A stretch of DNA of 64,000 bases from Cyanobacteria bacterium M_surface_10_m2_119 (GCA_016882525.1 VGPU01000006.1:1-64000), one strand, 5' to 3'. Positions 1 to 8,580 are shown, numbered from the stretch's first letter. Notes: generated by a model not told the origin, from the sequence alone. A program made the numbers and translations.

Positions 1-448
1 GCCAGAAGGCGGGCTCCAGGGGGTTGTCGCCCAGGCGCCACACTTCGGGCTGCAGGCCCAGCCCGATCAGGCCGACCCAGCAGAGGAGGGCGAAGCAGGC
101 CCGATAGGCCGCGGCCCGCACCCGCCGCAGGCAGGCCAGGCTCACCGCCGTTCCCAGGGCCACCAGGGCCAGCAGCCCCAGGCGGCCCGCCTCGCCGGTG
201 AGGGACGCCGGAGCCACCTTGGTGCCGATCACCACGACCAGTGCGATCAGCACAGAACCCACCACGGTGGAGGTGAGCCAACGGCCGAGATCGGCGTGGT
301 CCTGGCCGGTCTGGGGGGGGAGCTTGGCCTGGCCGAGGCGCCGGGCCCGGGCCTGGAGCCCGAGGCGTGCGGCCATCCCCAGCAGGGGATAGACGAGCAC
401 CACGGCGGCCACCGGGTGGATCAGCCAGAGCCAGTCGATCGTCTGCAT
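1..448 (-). CDS. DUF4079-type membrane protein, partial (C-terminus beyond left edge)
   Basis: A minus-strand frame begins with the ATG read at 448-446 and stays open to base 1, so about 149 N-terminal residues are visible and the rest lies outside the window. The protein starts with a WLIHPVAAVVLVYPLLG helix (residues about 7-25), followed by a basic/Gln-rich loop ending DHADLGRWL and three more hydrophobic helices near 60-78, 86-104 and 113-132. The IHP motif at the start of helix 1 and this layout fit the cyanobacterial DUF4079 family, integral membrane proteins of unknown function. It is divergent from the HicB-like gene. The family name is from recognition only; a biochemical role is not known to me. 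Confidence 0.7.
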   Translation of the reverse strand, partial: MQTIDWLWLIHPVAAVVLVYPLLGMAARLGLQARARRLGQAKLPPQTGQDHADLGRWLTSTVVGSVLIALVVVIGTKVAPASLTGEAGRLGLLALVALGTAVSLACLRRVRAAAYRACFALLCWVGLIGLGLQPEVWRLGDNPLEPAFW

Positions 449-597
449 GGAGGCCAGCAGCCCATGTTCAGGGATTCTGTCCAAGCTCGGTGGCCGCTGC
501 AGGGTGGGGTGCCACCCGGTCGGTTCTCCGTATCCAGCGCCACCCCCACCGGGGCCGGGATCGGCCAAGGATGCCCCCGGAAAGAGAGCGACACCCC

Positions 598-918
598 ATG
601 CGCGAGGTCGTGTTTCACGTGCTGGTCGATCGGCCCGGGCACCTGGAGGCCAGGGCTCCATGGCCTCCCCTCGCCATCGCAGCCCCCAGCTTTGAGGAGC
701 TGCAGCATGAGGCGCGCGAAGCCCTGATCGAGCACTTCGGTGCTGCCCATGGCGCCTATCGGGTCCGGCTGCAACGTCAGCCCTCCGCCCCGATCAGCCC
801 CCTGCGGTCGGGATCTGTCCCGCCGGAGGGCGGGAGGCGATCGGTGCCCATCGACACGTCGCCAATGCTGCAAGGGCATGTAGCTTTTGTCACATCGCTC
901 GTCGGTGATCCCCCATGA
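598..918 (+). CDS. Small HicB-like domain protein
   Basis: A 106-residue protein; I chose the ATG at 598 because a GA-rich stretch (gaaagagag) lies just upstream and the conserved region starts there. The opening MREVVFHVLVD, a middle section SFEELQHEAREALIEHF and the predicted beta-beta-beta-alpha order resemble HicB-like antitoxin domains, but the family's glycine/alanine strand is changed (LEARAPWPPLAI) and the last 40 residues look disordered. No HicA toxin sits beside it, so I do not call it a toxin-antitoxin pair. Its TGA overlaps the ATG of the ferritin gene (ATGA at 915-918), which suggests translational coupling. Function unknown. Confidence 0.55.
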   Translation: MREVVFHVLVDRPGHLEARAPWPPLAIAAPSFEELQHEAREALIEHFGAAHGAYRVRLQRQPSAPISPLRSGSVPPEGGRRSVPIDTSPMLQGHVAFVTSLVGDPP

Positions 919-1493
919 CCGCCTTCTCGCAGGCTGCCCATTCCCCGGTGGCGACCGGGCCGGCGGGTCGGGCGATGGCCCAGCCGATGGACTCGGCGCT
1001 CCTGGAGGGCCTTCAAGACCACATCACCATGGAGCGCCAGGCCAGTGCCGCCTACTTCGCCATGGCCCTCTGGTTCGCCGAGCGCGAGTTGCGCGGCTTT
1101 GCTCACTTCTTCAAGCATGAGGCCGCCGGTGAGCAGGCCCATGCCGCCACTGTTGCCGACTACCTGATCGCCCGGGGCCAGACCGTGGTGCTCCAGGATG
1201 TGACCGCCCCGCGCCAGGACTGGGGATCCGCCGAGGAGATCCTGGCGGCCTCGTTCCAGATGGAGGCCGATGTGACCACCTCCCTTCAGCAGCTCTATGC
1301 CCAGGCGGAGCGGGCCTCGGACACGCGAACCACGGTGTTTCTCGATCCGATGATCGATGGCCAGGTGGCTGCCGAACATCAGTTCGCCCACCTGCTGGGA
1401 CGGGTGCGTTTCTGCCAGGGGCAACCGGCCGCCCTGTTGATCGTGGATGGGGAGCTCAGCGACGGCCAGCACGATCCCGCCAAGCTCGCCTGA
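915..1493 (+). CDS. Non-haem ferritin (iron storage)
   Basis: A 192-residue ferritin-like four-helix protein. It stores iron by oxidising Fe(II) at a di-iron centre and depositing it in a 24-subunit shell in the cytoplasm. Visible ligand motifs are the helix-A glutamate and following tyrosine (TMERQASAAYFAM), the helix-B E-x-x-H pair (HEAAGEQAHA), the acidic helix-C segment (SFQMEADVTT) and a late EHQFAHLLGRV helix. The first 20 residues, including GPAGRAMAQ, match the pattern I remember for cyanobacterial ferritins, so I keep the ATG at 915 rather than the ATG at 975. It overlaps the HicB-like gene by four bases and ends 18 bases from the end of the convergent GGDEF gene. Confidence 0.88.
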   Translation: MTAFSQAAHSPVATGPAGRAMAQPMDSALLEGLQDHITMERQASAAYFAMALWFAERELRGFAHFFKHEAAGEQAHAATVADYLIARGQTVVLQDVTAPRQDWGSAEEILAASFQMEADVTTSLQQLYAQAERASDTRTTVFLDPMIDGQVAAEHQFAHLLGRVRFCQGQPAALLIVDGELSDGQHDPAKLA

Positions 1494-1524
1494 GCGGCCC
1501 AGCCGGACCCTCAGCTGAAGGCGA

Positions 1525-4503
1525 TCACGCGGTTGCGCCCGTGTTGTTTGGCCTCATACATCGCCTGATCGGCCCGGTCCACCACCGCATCCATCGATTC
1601 GTCCGCTTCCAGCAGGGTGACACCGATCGAGAGCGTGGGCTGCACCGTGCCGGTGGGCAGGGTGTGCGGGGTCTGCACGCTGCGGTGGATTTTTGGGCCA
1701 GCGCTTCGGCAGCCGCGAGGCTGTCCATGCCCTGCAGCACCACCAGCAGTTCATCGCCCCCCAGCCGGCCCACCAGGTCTCCGCTGCGGGTGCAGTGGCG
1801 TAACCGTTCCGCCAGGGCCTGGAGCACCGCATCCCCGCCGCTGTGGCCGTGGGCGTCGTTGATCACCTTGAAGTGGTCGACGTCGCAGAAGAGCACCGCT
1901 AGGGGGCTGTCGCCCTGCCGCCGCCGCTGGTTCAGCCAGGCCAGCCGCTCCAGCACCTCCTGGCGGTTGAGCAGACCGGTGAGGGAATCGATGCGGGCCC
2001 GGCGGTTGAGATCGGCCTCCACCGCCACCTCGCGGTCAACCACCTGCAGGGCCCCCACCACGCCCCGTTGCCGGCCGTCCGGGTGGCGATAGGGGCCCAG
2101 ATGCAGTTCCAGCCAGTGCCAGCAGCCCTGCCGGTCCTGCATCCGCACCCGCAGGCGCCCCTGGTCGCCTTGCCCCACCAGCTGGAGCTGCTCCAGCAGC
2201 TGGCCCTGGTCGTCCGGGTGGCAGAGCTGCTGGAGGGTTCGCCCCAGCCAGTGCTCGGGTCGCCAGCCCAGGGCCAGCTGCAGGCCCGGGGCGATCCAGT
2301 CGATCCGTCCCCCCTCGCACAGAAACACCACATCGGTGACGTTCTCGGCCAGCAGCCGGAAGCGTTCTTCCGAGGCCGCCAGGTGCTGGTTGGTGCGGCG
2401 GCGATCGGTGACATCGCGGAAGCTCACCGCCACCCCATCGCGCACGCCCACCGCCCGCAGATCGACATAGCGGGGCTCCAGGGCGGCGGCCAGCTGCAGC
2501 GGATGTTCATCGACGATCAGGGGGGCTCCACCCCGGGCCACCGCGGCGAGGGCCATCAGCAGCTGCTGATTGCTGGCGGCCGGCAGCAGGGCCGCCAGAG
2601 GCTGGCCGATCAGCTGGTTGCGGCTGCGGCCCAGGCAGTCAGCCGCAGCCGGGTTGGCTTCGGAGATGCGCAGCTCCCCGGCGATGGTGAGGAACAGCTG
2701 GGGATCCACCAGGGCCTCCAGCGTCGCCGCCAGCAGCCCCCGCTGCTGGTCGATCTCCAGCTCGCGCTGCACCTGGTCGGTGTTGTCGTAGTTCACGCCG
2801 ATCATGCGCAGGGCCTTGCCGTTGGCGTCGTAGGTGGTGCGGCTGCGGGCCTGCAGGTGGCGCACCGAGCCATCCGGCCACACCACCCGGAATCGGGGCT
2901 GATAGGGCCGCCAGCCCTGCACTGCCGCCTGAATCTCCGCCTCCGCGTAGGCGCGGTCGTCGGGGTGCACCGCACTGGCCCAGGCCTCGTAGGCCCCGGC
3001 GAACTGGTCGCGGCGGCGGCCGTAGAGCGCGTACATCACCGGATCCCAGGTGAGCACGTTGCGCTCGATGTCCCAGTCCCACAACCCCACGATCCCCGCT
3101 TCGGCGGCGGCCTCCAGGTAGGCCGCCTGGGCCACCAGTTCCGAGACATCGACGATCTGCAGGATCAGGGCGACGGTGCCGTTCGACTCGCCGGCCCCAG
3201 GGAGGCCGGCGAGGGTCACATCCCCCCACACCCTGCTGCCATCCGGGCGCTGCAGGCGTAGGCGCAGGTGCTGGGCTCCGGCCGTGCTGTGGCGCACGGC
3301 CTCCAGCATCTGGCGCGCCGCTGGCTGGTCGCCCGGGTGGCAGAAGCTCGGCCAGCTCTGGTCCTCCAGCTGGTCCGCGCTGCGCCCCAGTAGGAGGCAG
3401 AGCGCCTGGTTCACGCCCCTGAACCGGCCGCTGTCCGGTTCGCACAACCCCATGCCCACCCCGGCGCTGCGCAGCACCGACTGCAGGCGATCAGCCGCCT
3501 GACGTTCCTGGCGGCGGGAGGTCTCCAGCCGCTCCTGGGCCCGGGCGATGGCCAGGCTGAGAGCCGCCGCCAGCAGGTAGAGGCCGCTCACCAGGGCGAC
3601 CCCCAGCGGATGGTGGAACACGGAGCGCTCGGCGGCCGTGCCAGGGGGCATCTGGATCAGCACGGTCAGTCCCTGCTGCCCGGGGATGCGCTCGTAGAGG
3701 AAAAGGCCCTGGCGGTCGCGCCGCATCCCCCTGGGCTGGCGTTGCATCTGGCTCCACAGGTCGGGGTAGCGCTGGGGGATGGTGGCGGTCTGGCCCTGGC
3801 CGATCGGGTTGAGCACCTCCCCCTGGCCGTTCAGCAGGAACCCCCTCTGCTCCTGCGGGGCACGGTTGGTGGCGCGATCGAAGTCGCCCAGCAGGGCGTC
3901 CAGGTTGGTCACGTAGAGCAGCACGCCGCGCCGGCTCTTGCCGGCGAACAGGGGCCGCACCGCCAGCAGGCAGGGCGTGCGGTCCTCCAGACCCAGGATC
4001 TGGGGCCGCTGGGGCCTCTGGGGCCACTGCGCCGAGGAGAGCCAGAAGCCACCGGGCGGCAGGCCCATGCCCTCCTTCAGGGCTGCCGGCAGGCAGGGGG
4101 ATGGCTGTGGGTCGCTGCGGGCCGGGATCTCCAGCAGGGGATCGCCGGCCTGGTTGACCATGAGCATGGCGCTATAGCGCGGCTCGCGGCGCACCTGCTC
4201 CCGGAACAGCAGCGCCAGCGTCGGCTCGTCCCCCCCTTTGCCAGGGCGATCGGCCAGCGCTGCCGTCACGGCCGTGTCGCGCTCCACCTGGCGGAGCATC
4301 TGCTGCACCTGGAGGCTGCTCCCGTCCACCAGCGCCTTCAGGCGGGTGTGGAGGGTCTCCCGCCGCGATTGGCCGTAGAGCAGGACCAGCGGCAGGAGCA
4401 CCAGCGTGATCGCCCCGCTGATCGGCAGAAACAGCCCCAAGGCGAGCCGCAGGCTTGCCTTGGCTCTCTCCTGCTTCCCGGTGCGTTCACCAGCTGTGGG
4501 CAT
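1525..4503 (-). CDS. Membrane PAS-GGDEF sensor, probable diguanylate cyclase, C-terminus frameshifted
   Basis: As written this encodes 992 residues. There is an N-terminal helix (about 22-43), a roughly 250-residue extracytoplasmic sensor region, a second helix (about 300-320) and then a chain of PAS/PAC units (near 340-455, 465-580, 595-700 and 715-830). The GGDEF domain has FCDVDHFKVIND, an inhibitory RSGD site five residues ahead of the signature, and GGDEL as the active-site motif. It would make cyclic di-GMP from two GTP. After AEALAQK (residue 938) the frame is lost at a run of five bases at 1690-1694. One extra base would restore the family ending (IHRSVQ to AMYEAKQHGRNRVIAF) with a stop at 1511-1513. 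Real mutation or sequencing error cannot be told apart here. Confidence 0.85.
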   Translation of the reverse strand: MPTAGERTGKQERAKASLRLALGLFLPISGAITLVLLPLVLLYGQSRRETLHTRLKALVDGSSLQVQQMLRQVERDTAVTAALADRPGKGGDEPTLALLFREQVRREPRYSAMLMVNQAGDPLLEIPARSDPQPSPCLPAALKEGMGLPPGGFWLSSAQWPQRPQRPQILGLEDRTPCLLAVRPLFAGKSRRGVLLYVTNLDALLGDFDRATNRAPQEQRGFLLNGQGEVLNPIGQGQTATIPQRYPDLWSQMQRQPRGMRRDRQGLFLYERIPGQQGLTVLIQMPPGTAAERSVFHHPLGVALVSGLYLLAAALSLAIARAQERLETSRRQERQAADRLQSVLRSAGVGMGLCEPDSGRFRGVNQALCLLLGRSADQLEDQSWPSFCHPGDQPAARQMLEAVRHSTAGAQHLRLRLQRPDGSRVWGDVTLAGLPGAGESNGTVALILQIVDVSELVAQAAYLEAAAEAGIVGLWDWDIERNVLTWDPVMYALYGRRRDQFAGAYEAWASAVHPDDRAYAEAEIQAAVQGWRPYQPRFRVVWPDGSVRHLQARSRTTYDANGKALRMIGVNYDNTDQVQRELEIDQQRGLLAATLEALVDPQLFLTIAGELRISEANPAAADCLGRSRNQLIGQPLAALLPAASNQQLLMALAAVARGGAPLIVDEHPLQLAAALEPRYVDLRAVGVRDGVAVSFRDVTDRRRTNQHLAASEERFRLLAENVTDVVFLCEGGRIDWIAPGLQLALGWRPEHWLGRTLQQLCHPDDQGQLLEQLQLVGQGDQGRLRVRMQDRQGCWHWLELHLGPYRHPDGRQRGVVGALQVVDREVAVEADLNRRARIDSLTGLLNRQEVLERLAWLNQRRRQGDSPLAVLFCDVDHFKVINDAHGHSGGDAVLQALAERLRHCTRSGDLVGRLGGDELLVVLQGMDSLAAAEALAQKSTAACRPRTPCPPARCSPRSRSVSPCWKRTNRWMRWWTGPIRRCMRPNNTGATA

Positions 4504-4602
4504 GGGCCTGGAGCCCTCTCCAGACCCTCACTCTGGTCGGGTGCGGTTCAAAAGCGCTGGGTTGTTACGGGGAGCATCCAGCCCCTCGCGCCGAAGTGCA
4601 TG

Positions 4603-4620
4603 GACGATCCCTTGATCGTC
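4603..4620. repeat. Perfect inverted repeat in the rbp leader
   Basis: Seven-base arms gacgatc (4603-4609) and gatcgtc (4614-4620) separated by cctt. It lies in the 278-base gap between the GGDEF gene and rbp, about 160 bases before the rbp start. This gap is noticeably AT-richer than its surroundings. It could be an operator or a hairpin in a long rbp 5' leader; no T-run follows, so it is not a good terminator. Confidence 0.4.
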
Positions 4621-4781
4621 TACAGCGATGTTGTAGAGTTTACTTTGATTCAACGACCTCTCTTCGGCAGGTTTCTTCTCCAGGCGGCGAGCATCACGGT
4701 TTTCAAGCCGGCATTTCTCCTCTCGGCCAGCAACTTTCTTCAGGGCTTTCAGCGAATCGCGTTCATAAGTCTGTTCATTTC

Positions 4782-5057
4782 ATGACCATTTACGTGGGCA
4801 ACCTCTCCTTCGATGCCGAAGTGGAGGACCTTCAGCACCTGTTCTCCGAGTACGGCTCGGTGCGCAAGTGCACCCTTCCCCTCGACCGGGAAACCGGCCG
4901 CAAGCGTGGCTTCGCCTTTGTGGAAATGGCGGATGCCAGCGCCGAGGACAAGGCGATCGCCGATCTGCGCGATGTCGAGTGGATGGGCCGGATGATCCGC
5001 GTCAACAAGGCGGAGCCCCGTCCTGCCGCCTCCGCCGGTGGCGGCGGCCGTCGGTGA
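4782..5057 (+). CDS. rbp: RRM-domain RNA-binding protein (cyanobacterial Rbp family)
   Basis: A 91-residue protein made of one RNA recognition motif and a short glycine/arginine tail (AGGGGRR). RNP2 is IYVGNL (residues 3-8) and RNP1 is KRGFAFVEM (about 41-49); the aromatic residues of both are present, so RNA binding is expected. Such proteins in cyanobacteria are often induced by cold and some help localise mRNAs. The ATG at 4782 places RNP2 at the normal distance from the N-terminus; upstream in-frame codons would add sequence unlike the family. No obvious Shine-Dalgarno sequence precedes it. It is a single-gene unit with its own terminator at 5111-5133 and a long AT-rich leader. Confidence 0.92.
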   Translation: MTIYVGNLSFDAEVEDLQHLFSEYGSVRKCTLPLDRETGRKRGFAFVEMADASAEDKAIADLRDVEWMGRMIRVNKAEPRPAASAGGGGRR

Positions 5058-5110
5058 GCGACCGCGCAGCCCTGACGGGCTGAGGTTGATGACCGCTTGC
5101 GGTCAACCAG

Positions 5111-5133
5111 GCCGCCCACCCGGGCGGCTTTTT
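5111..5133 (+). terminator. Rho-independent terminator after rbp
   Basis: Stem gccgccc (5111-5117) pairs with gggcggc (5122-5128) around an accc loop and is followed directly by ttttt. It sits 54 bases after the rbp stop. This is the clearest intrinsic terminator in the window. Confidence 0.85.
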
Positions 5134-5179
5134 GCTGGTCCCTCCGCCAGGCTGGAGCGCGTCCTGCCCAGCCGCTTCT

Positions 5180-5851
5180 GTGCCTGTGCCCGGTGCCGAC
5201 ACCAGCCTGCCGGCCCTGGTGCAGTGGATTGAGGAGCAGCTCCTGCCGGAGCTGCAGCTGCACAGCGCCGACCCCCACGATCCCGTGCTGGTGCTGGCGA
5301 TCCCGGATCCCTGGCACGTGCTGGGATGCGGCAACTACGCGGCGGTGCTGCACCATCCCCACCATCCCGAGCTCGTCGTGAAGGTGTATGCGCCCGGACG
5401 CCCCGGACTGGAGGCGGAAGCGGAGGTGTACCGGCGCATTGGCGTGCACCCCGCCTTTTCCCGGTGCTTCCATGCCAGCGACCGGTTTCTCGTGCTCCGG
5501 CGCCTGCAGGGCATCACCCTCTACGACTGCCTGCGCCGCGGCATTCCCATTCCCCTGCAGGCTATCGAGGATGTCGACGCCGCCCTGATCTATGCCCGGA
5601 GCCGGGGCCTCCACGGCCACGATGTGCATGGCCGCAACGTGATGCTGCACGGTGGCCGGGGGTTGGTGGTGGACATCTCCGACTTTCTGAACCCCGAGCC
5701 CTGCCGTGCCTGGCGGGACCTGCGCTGGGCGTATCACGTCATCTATCGGCCCCTGATCGGGCCCCTGGGCCTGCGGGCACCAGGCCCGCTGCTCGATGGT
5801 GTGCGGAAGGGATATCGCCTGGTGCGGCGGCTGCGACGGACTCGGGCCTGA
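5180..5851 (+). CDS. Small protein-kinase-fold protein
   Basis: About 223 residues from the GTG at 5180 (a second GTG lies at 5186). An upstream TTG at 5132 is in frame but overlaps the rbp terminator, so it is unlikely. Features of the kinase fold: a glycine-containing strand (VLGCGNYAAVLHHP), a lysine in the next strand (LVVKVYAP), a glutamate-rich helix (EAEAEVYRRIG), a hinge (LVLRRLQGITLYD), a catalytic-loop-like HGHDVHGRNVML and a metal-site-like VVDISDF in place of DFG. It could be a serine/threonine kinase or a small-molecule kinase of the APH/Bud32 type; the shortness of the C-lobe favours the latter or a pseudokinase. Convergent with the CDF gene. Confidence 0.6.
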   Translation: MPVPGADTSLPALVQWIEEQLLPELQLHSADPHDPVLVLAIPDPWHVLGCGNYAAVLHHPHHPELVVKVYAPGRPGLEAEAEVYRRIGVHPAFSRCFHASDRFLVLRRLQGITLYDCLRRGIPIPLQAIEDVDAALIYARSRGLHGHDVHGRNVMLHGGRGLVVDISDFLNPEPCRAWRDLRWAYHVIYRPLIGPLGLRAPGPLLDGVRKGYRLVRRLRRTRA

Positions 5852-5866
5852 GCCCGCTGCAGGTGT

Positions 5867-6751
5867 TCAGGTGGGGTCGCGCCCCGGCGCTCCGGCTTCC
5901 AGCTGCAGGGTGCACTTGCGGATGCCCTGGGCCGCCACTTGCTCCCGGGCCAGGGTGAGCAGGCCATCCCGGCTCAGCCTGTGCGCGGCCAGGGCGGCTG
6001 GATCGATCCGCAGGTGGGCGGTGAGGGCGGTGCGGGAGGTGCTCAGTCCCCACACATGCAGCTCGTCCACGGCTTCCACCCCTGGCAGTTGCTGCAGCAA
6101 TGCCTCCACGGCCCCCAGATCGATCCCCCGTGGTACCCCATCGAGGTTGAGGGCAATCGCCTCCCGCAGCAGCGCTGCCGCACTCCAGCTCACGGCACCG
6201 CCCACGCCGATGGCGGTCACGGCATCCAGCCAGAGCCAGCCGGTGAGGCCCACCACCAGGGCGCTGATCAGCACGGCGACGGAGACCGCGGCATCGGTGA
6301 GCAGGTGCAACACGGCAGCCCGCTGGTTGAGGTCGCCGTGATGGCCGTGGCCAAAGAGCTGGGCCGAGCCGAAGTTGATCACGATGCCGGCGGCCGCGGC
6401 CCAGGCCACCGGGCCGGCGATCAGGGGCACGGGGTTGAACAGCCGTTCGATCGCTTCCACCACCACCACCGCCCCGGCCGCAAAGATCAGCAGCCCATTG
6501 ATCAGCGAGGCCATCTGGGTGCTGCGCCCGTAGCCGTAGGTGAAGCGGCCGCGGGCCGGCTGGCGGCTGAGGCGATCGGCGCCCCAGCCCAGCACCAGTC
6601 CCACCACATCACCCAGGTTGTGGAGGGCATCGCCGATCAGGGCCAGTGAGCCGAAGGCCAAGCCGATCACCAGCTGCAGGGCGGTGAGGCCGGCATTGAG
6701 GGCGATGCTCCAGCGGAAGGCGCGGCCGGCGTGTCCGTGTTTGCGCCCCAT
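5867..6751 (-). CDS. Cation diffusion facilitator family metal transporter
   Basis: 294 residues, the usual CDF length. The protein has a short His-containing N-terminus, six membrane helices and a cytoplasmic C-terminal domain (from about residue 205). Helix 2 carries H44-x3-D48 (DALHNLGD) and helix 5 carries the second H-x3-D pair (HLLTDAAVS), the four ligands of the transport site; an HxxxD pair with His is typical of zinc-type transporters. A short HGHHGD loop near residue 135 is the family's histidine-rich loop. It would export Zn2+ or a similar divalent ion in exchange for protons. The start is the ATG at 6751. No metal-responsive regulator lies beside it, so the substrate is inferred only. 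Confidence 0.88.
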   Translation of the reverse strand: MGRKHGHAGRAFRWSIALNAGLTALQLVIGLAFGSLALIGDALHNLGDVVGLVLGWGADRLSRQPARGRFTYGYGRSTQMASLINGLLIFAAGAVVVVEAIERLFNPVPLIAGPVAWAAAAGIVINFGSAQLFGHGHHGDLNQRAAVLHLLTDAAVSVAVLISALVVGLTGWLWLDAVTAIGVGGAVSWSAAALLREAIALNLDGVPRGIDLGAVEALLQQLPGVEAVDELHVWGLSTSRTALTAHLRIDPAALAAHRLSRDGLLTLAREQVAAQGIRKCTLQLEAGAPGRDPT

Positions 6752-6991
6752 GGTTCAGTCCTTGCCTGTGGCGCCCATGGCCGACCTCCAGGACGAGAGG
6801 GATCTCCGTTCATTGTGGCCATCTTGGAGGCAGCCCGCCTGTGCTGCCGGAGATCCCCGATTCCAGCTGCACTCGGTGACCGCAGAGATTGCGTGCAGCT
6901 GCAAGGGCCTCACATGGTCGAGCCGCAGGGTCTGCGTGCGATCCGTTGTGGGGTGCGGCGCCATGCTGGCCCCAGCGGTTTGTTCTTCCCC

Positions 6992-8551
6992 ATGGGCGCT
7001 GTGGGTTCAGCCTTCACCCAGCTCCAGCAGCACCTGCACCACACCCGCCTGCTGGGATCGATCAGCAGCGCCCTCTATTACGACCAGAACACGGTGATGC
7101 CGGCGGCCGGTGCGGCTTGGCGTGGCGAACAGCTGGCCCTGCTGGCCGGCCAGCTTCACGAGCGGCAGAGCAGTGCCGAGTACGCCGAGCTGGTGGGGGC
7201 GGCCGAGGCTGAGCTGGGCGCCGATGCCCCGCCCGAGCGGCGCCGCAACCTGGAGCTGCTGCGTCTGGAGCTGGAGCGTCAGCGCTCCCTCGATCCGGAC
7301 CTGGTGCGTGCGCTGGCCATGGCCCAGTCGCGCGGCAACGCGGTGTGGCAGGATGCCCGCGCCCGCAACGATTTTTCGGCCTTTGCGCCGGCTCTCCAGG
7401 AGCTGATCGCCCTGCGCCGCCAGCAGGCGAACCAGCTGGCCGCCGCCGAATCGGTGGCGCGCAGCCCCTGGGAGATCCTGGCCCAGCCGTTTGAGCCCGA
7501 CGTGAGCAAGGCGCGGCTGGAGGAGCTGTTTGCCCCGCTCAAGGTGGAGCTGCCGGCGTTGCTGGAGCAGGTGGCCAGGGCCCGAGGCCAGGCTGCCACC
7601 AAGGGGGCCCCTTCAGCCGCCGACCTGCCCGAGGCCCTGCAGGAGCAGCTCTGCGGCGAGCTGCTCGACAGCTGGGGGTACGACCCGGCGCGCTGCCAGC
7701 GTTCCCGCTCGGCCCATCCCTTCTCCTGCACCCTGGGGCCCCAGGACTTCCGCATCACCACCCGGGTGGTGCCCGGCCAGCCCCTCTCGGCCTTTCTGGC
7801 CACGGCCCATGAATGGGGCCATTCCCTCTACGAGCAGGGCCTGCCCCGCGGCGATGACCACTACTACCCCTGGCCCCTTGGGGAGGCCACCTCGATGGGG
7901 GTGCATGAGAGCCAGAGTTTGTTCTGGGAGTGCCGGGTGGCCCGCAGCCAGGCCTTTGCCGAGCGCTGGCATCCCCGCTTCCGCTCCGGTCTGGGTGGCG
8001 GCCCGGCGAGCGATCCCTGGGGCGGGGTTCCCGGTTTCTGGCGCGCCCTCAATCCCCTCCAGCCCGGTCTGATCCGGGTGGAGGCCGATGAGCTCAGCTA
8101 TGGCCTGCACATCGTGCTGCGCTACGAGCTGGAGCTGGCCCTGCTGGAGCAGGAGATGCCGGTGGAGGAGCTGCCTCAGCAGTGGAACCGCCGAATGGGG
8201 GAGTGGCTGGGCCTCGTTCCGGAGCGCGACAGCGAGGGTTGTCTGCAGGACATCCATTGGGCCGAGGGGTTGTTCGGCTATTTCCCGAGCTATGCCCTGG
8301 GGCATCTGATCAGTGCCCAGCTGGCCGAGGCGATGGAGCGGGATCTGGGGGGCGCGGGGGCCATCGCCGGCGCGATCGCAGCCGGGGAGGAGCGCCGGCT
8401 GCAGCAGTGGCTGGGGGCCCGGGTGTGGCCCCTGGGCCGCTCGGTGAATGGCGAGGAGCTGGTGGCGCGGGTGAGTGGCCAGGCCCTGTCAGCCGAACCC
8501 TTCCTGCGCTACATCAGGGGCAAGGTGGAAGCCCTTCAGGCTCCTTCATAG
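6992..8551 (+). CDS. M32 family carboxypeptidase (thermostable carboxypeptidase 1 type)
   Basis: 519 residues from the ATG at 6992, the normal length for peptidase family M32; the frame continues upstream to 6731 but that stretch does not look like the family. The zinc site is HEWGH (H273, E274, H277) and the third ligand is in MGVHESQS (E306). The family removes C-terminal amino acids other than proline from peptides using a metal ion in the cytoplasm, probably in peptide recycling. The rest, including YDQNTVMP near the N-terminus and WAEGLFGYFPSYALGH near the C-terminus, fits the family well. It is followed after 29 bases by the pyrophosphatase gene on the same strand. Confidence 0.9.
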   Translation: MGAVGSAFTQLQQHLHHTRLLGSISSALYYDQNTVMPAAGAAWRGEQLALLAGQLHERQSSAEYAELVGAAEAELGADAPPERRRNLELLRLELERQRSLDPDLVRALAMAQSRGNAVWQDARARNDFSAFAPALQELIALRRQQANQLAAAESVARSPWEILAQPFEPDVSKARLEELFAPLKVELPALLEQVARARGQAATKGAPSAADLPEALQEQLCGELLDSWGYDPARCQRSRSAHPFSCTLGPQDFRITTRVVPGQPLSAFLATAHEWGHSLYEQGLPRGDDHYYPWPLGEATSMGVHESQSLFWECRVARSQAFAERWHPRFRSGLGGGPASDPWGGVPGFWRALNPLQPGLIRVEADELSYGLHIVLRYELELALLEQEMPVEELPQQWNRRMGEWLGLVPERDSEGCLQDIHWAEGLFGYFPSYALGHLISAQLAEAMERDLGGAGAIAGAIAAGEERRLQQWLGARVWPLGRSVNGEELVARVSGQALSAEPFLRYIRGKVEALQAPS

Positions 8552-8580
8552 GATGCGCCCCGCTCATTCCCCTGCCACGC

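Noticed and set aside
598-918. HicAB toxin-antitoxin system
   Set aside because: No HicA-like small RNA-binding protein on either side; only a HicB-like domain is present.
1690-1694. Programmed -1 frameshift in the GGDEF gene
   Set aside because: The run is only five bases, no X-XXY-YYZ heptamer is in the right frame and no strong downstream structure was noticed; mutation or sequence error is simpler.
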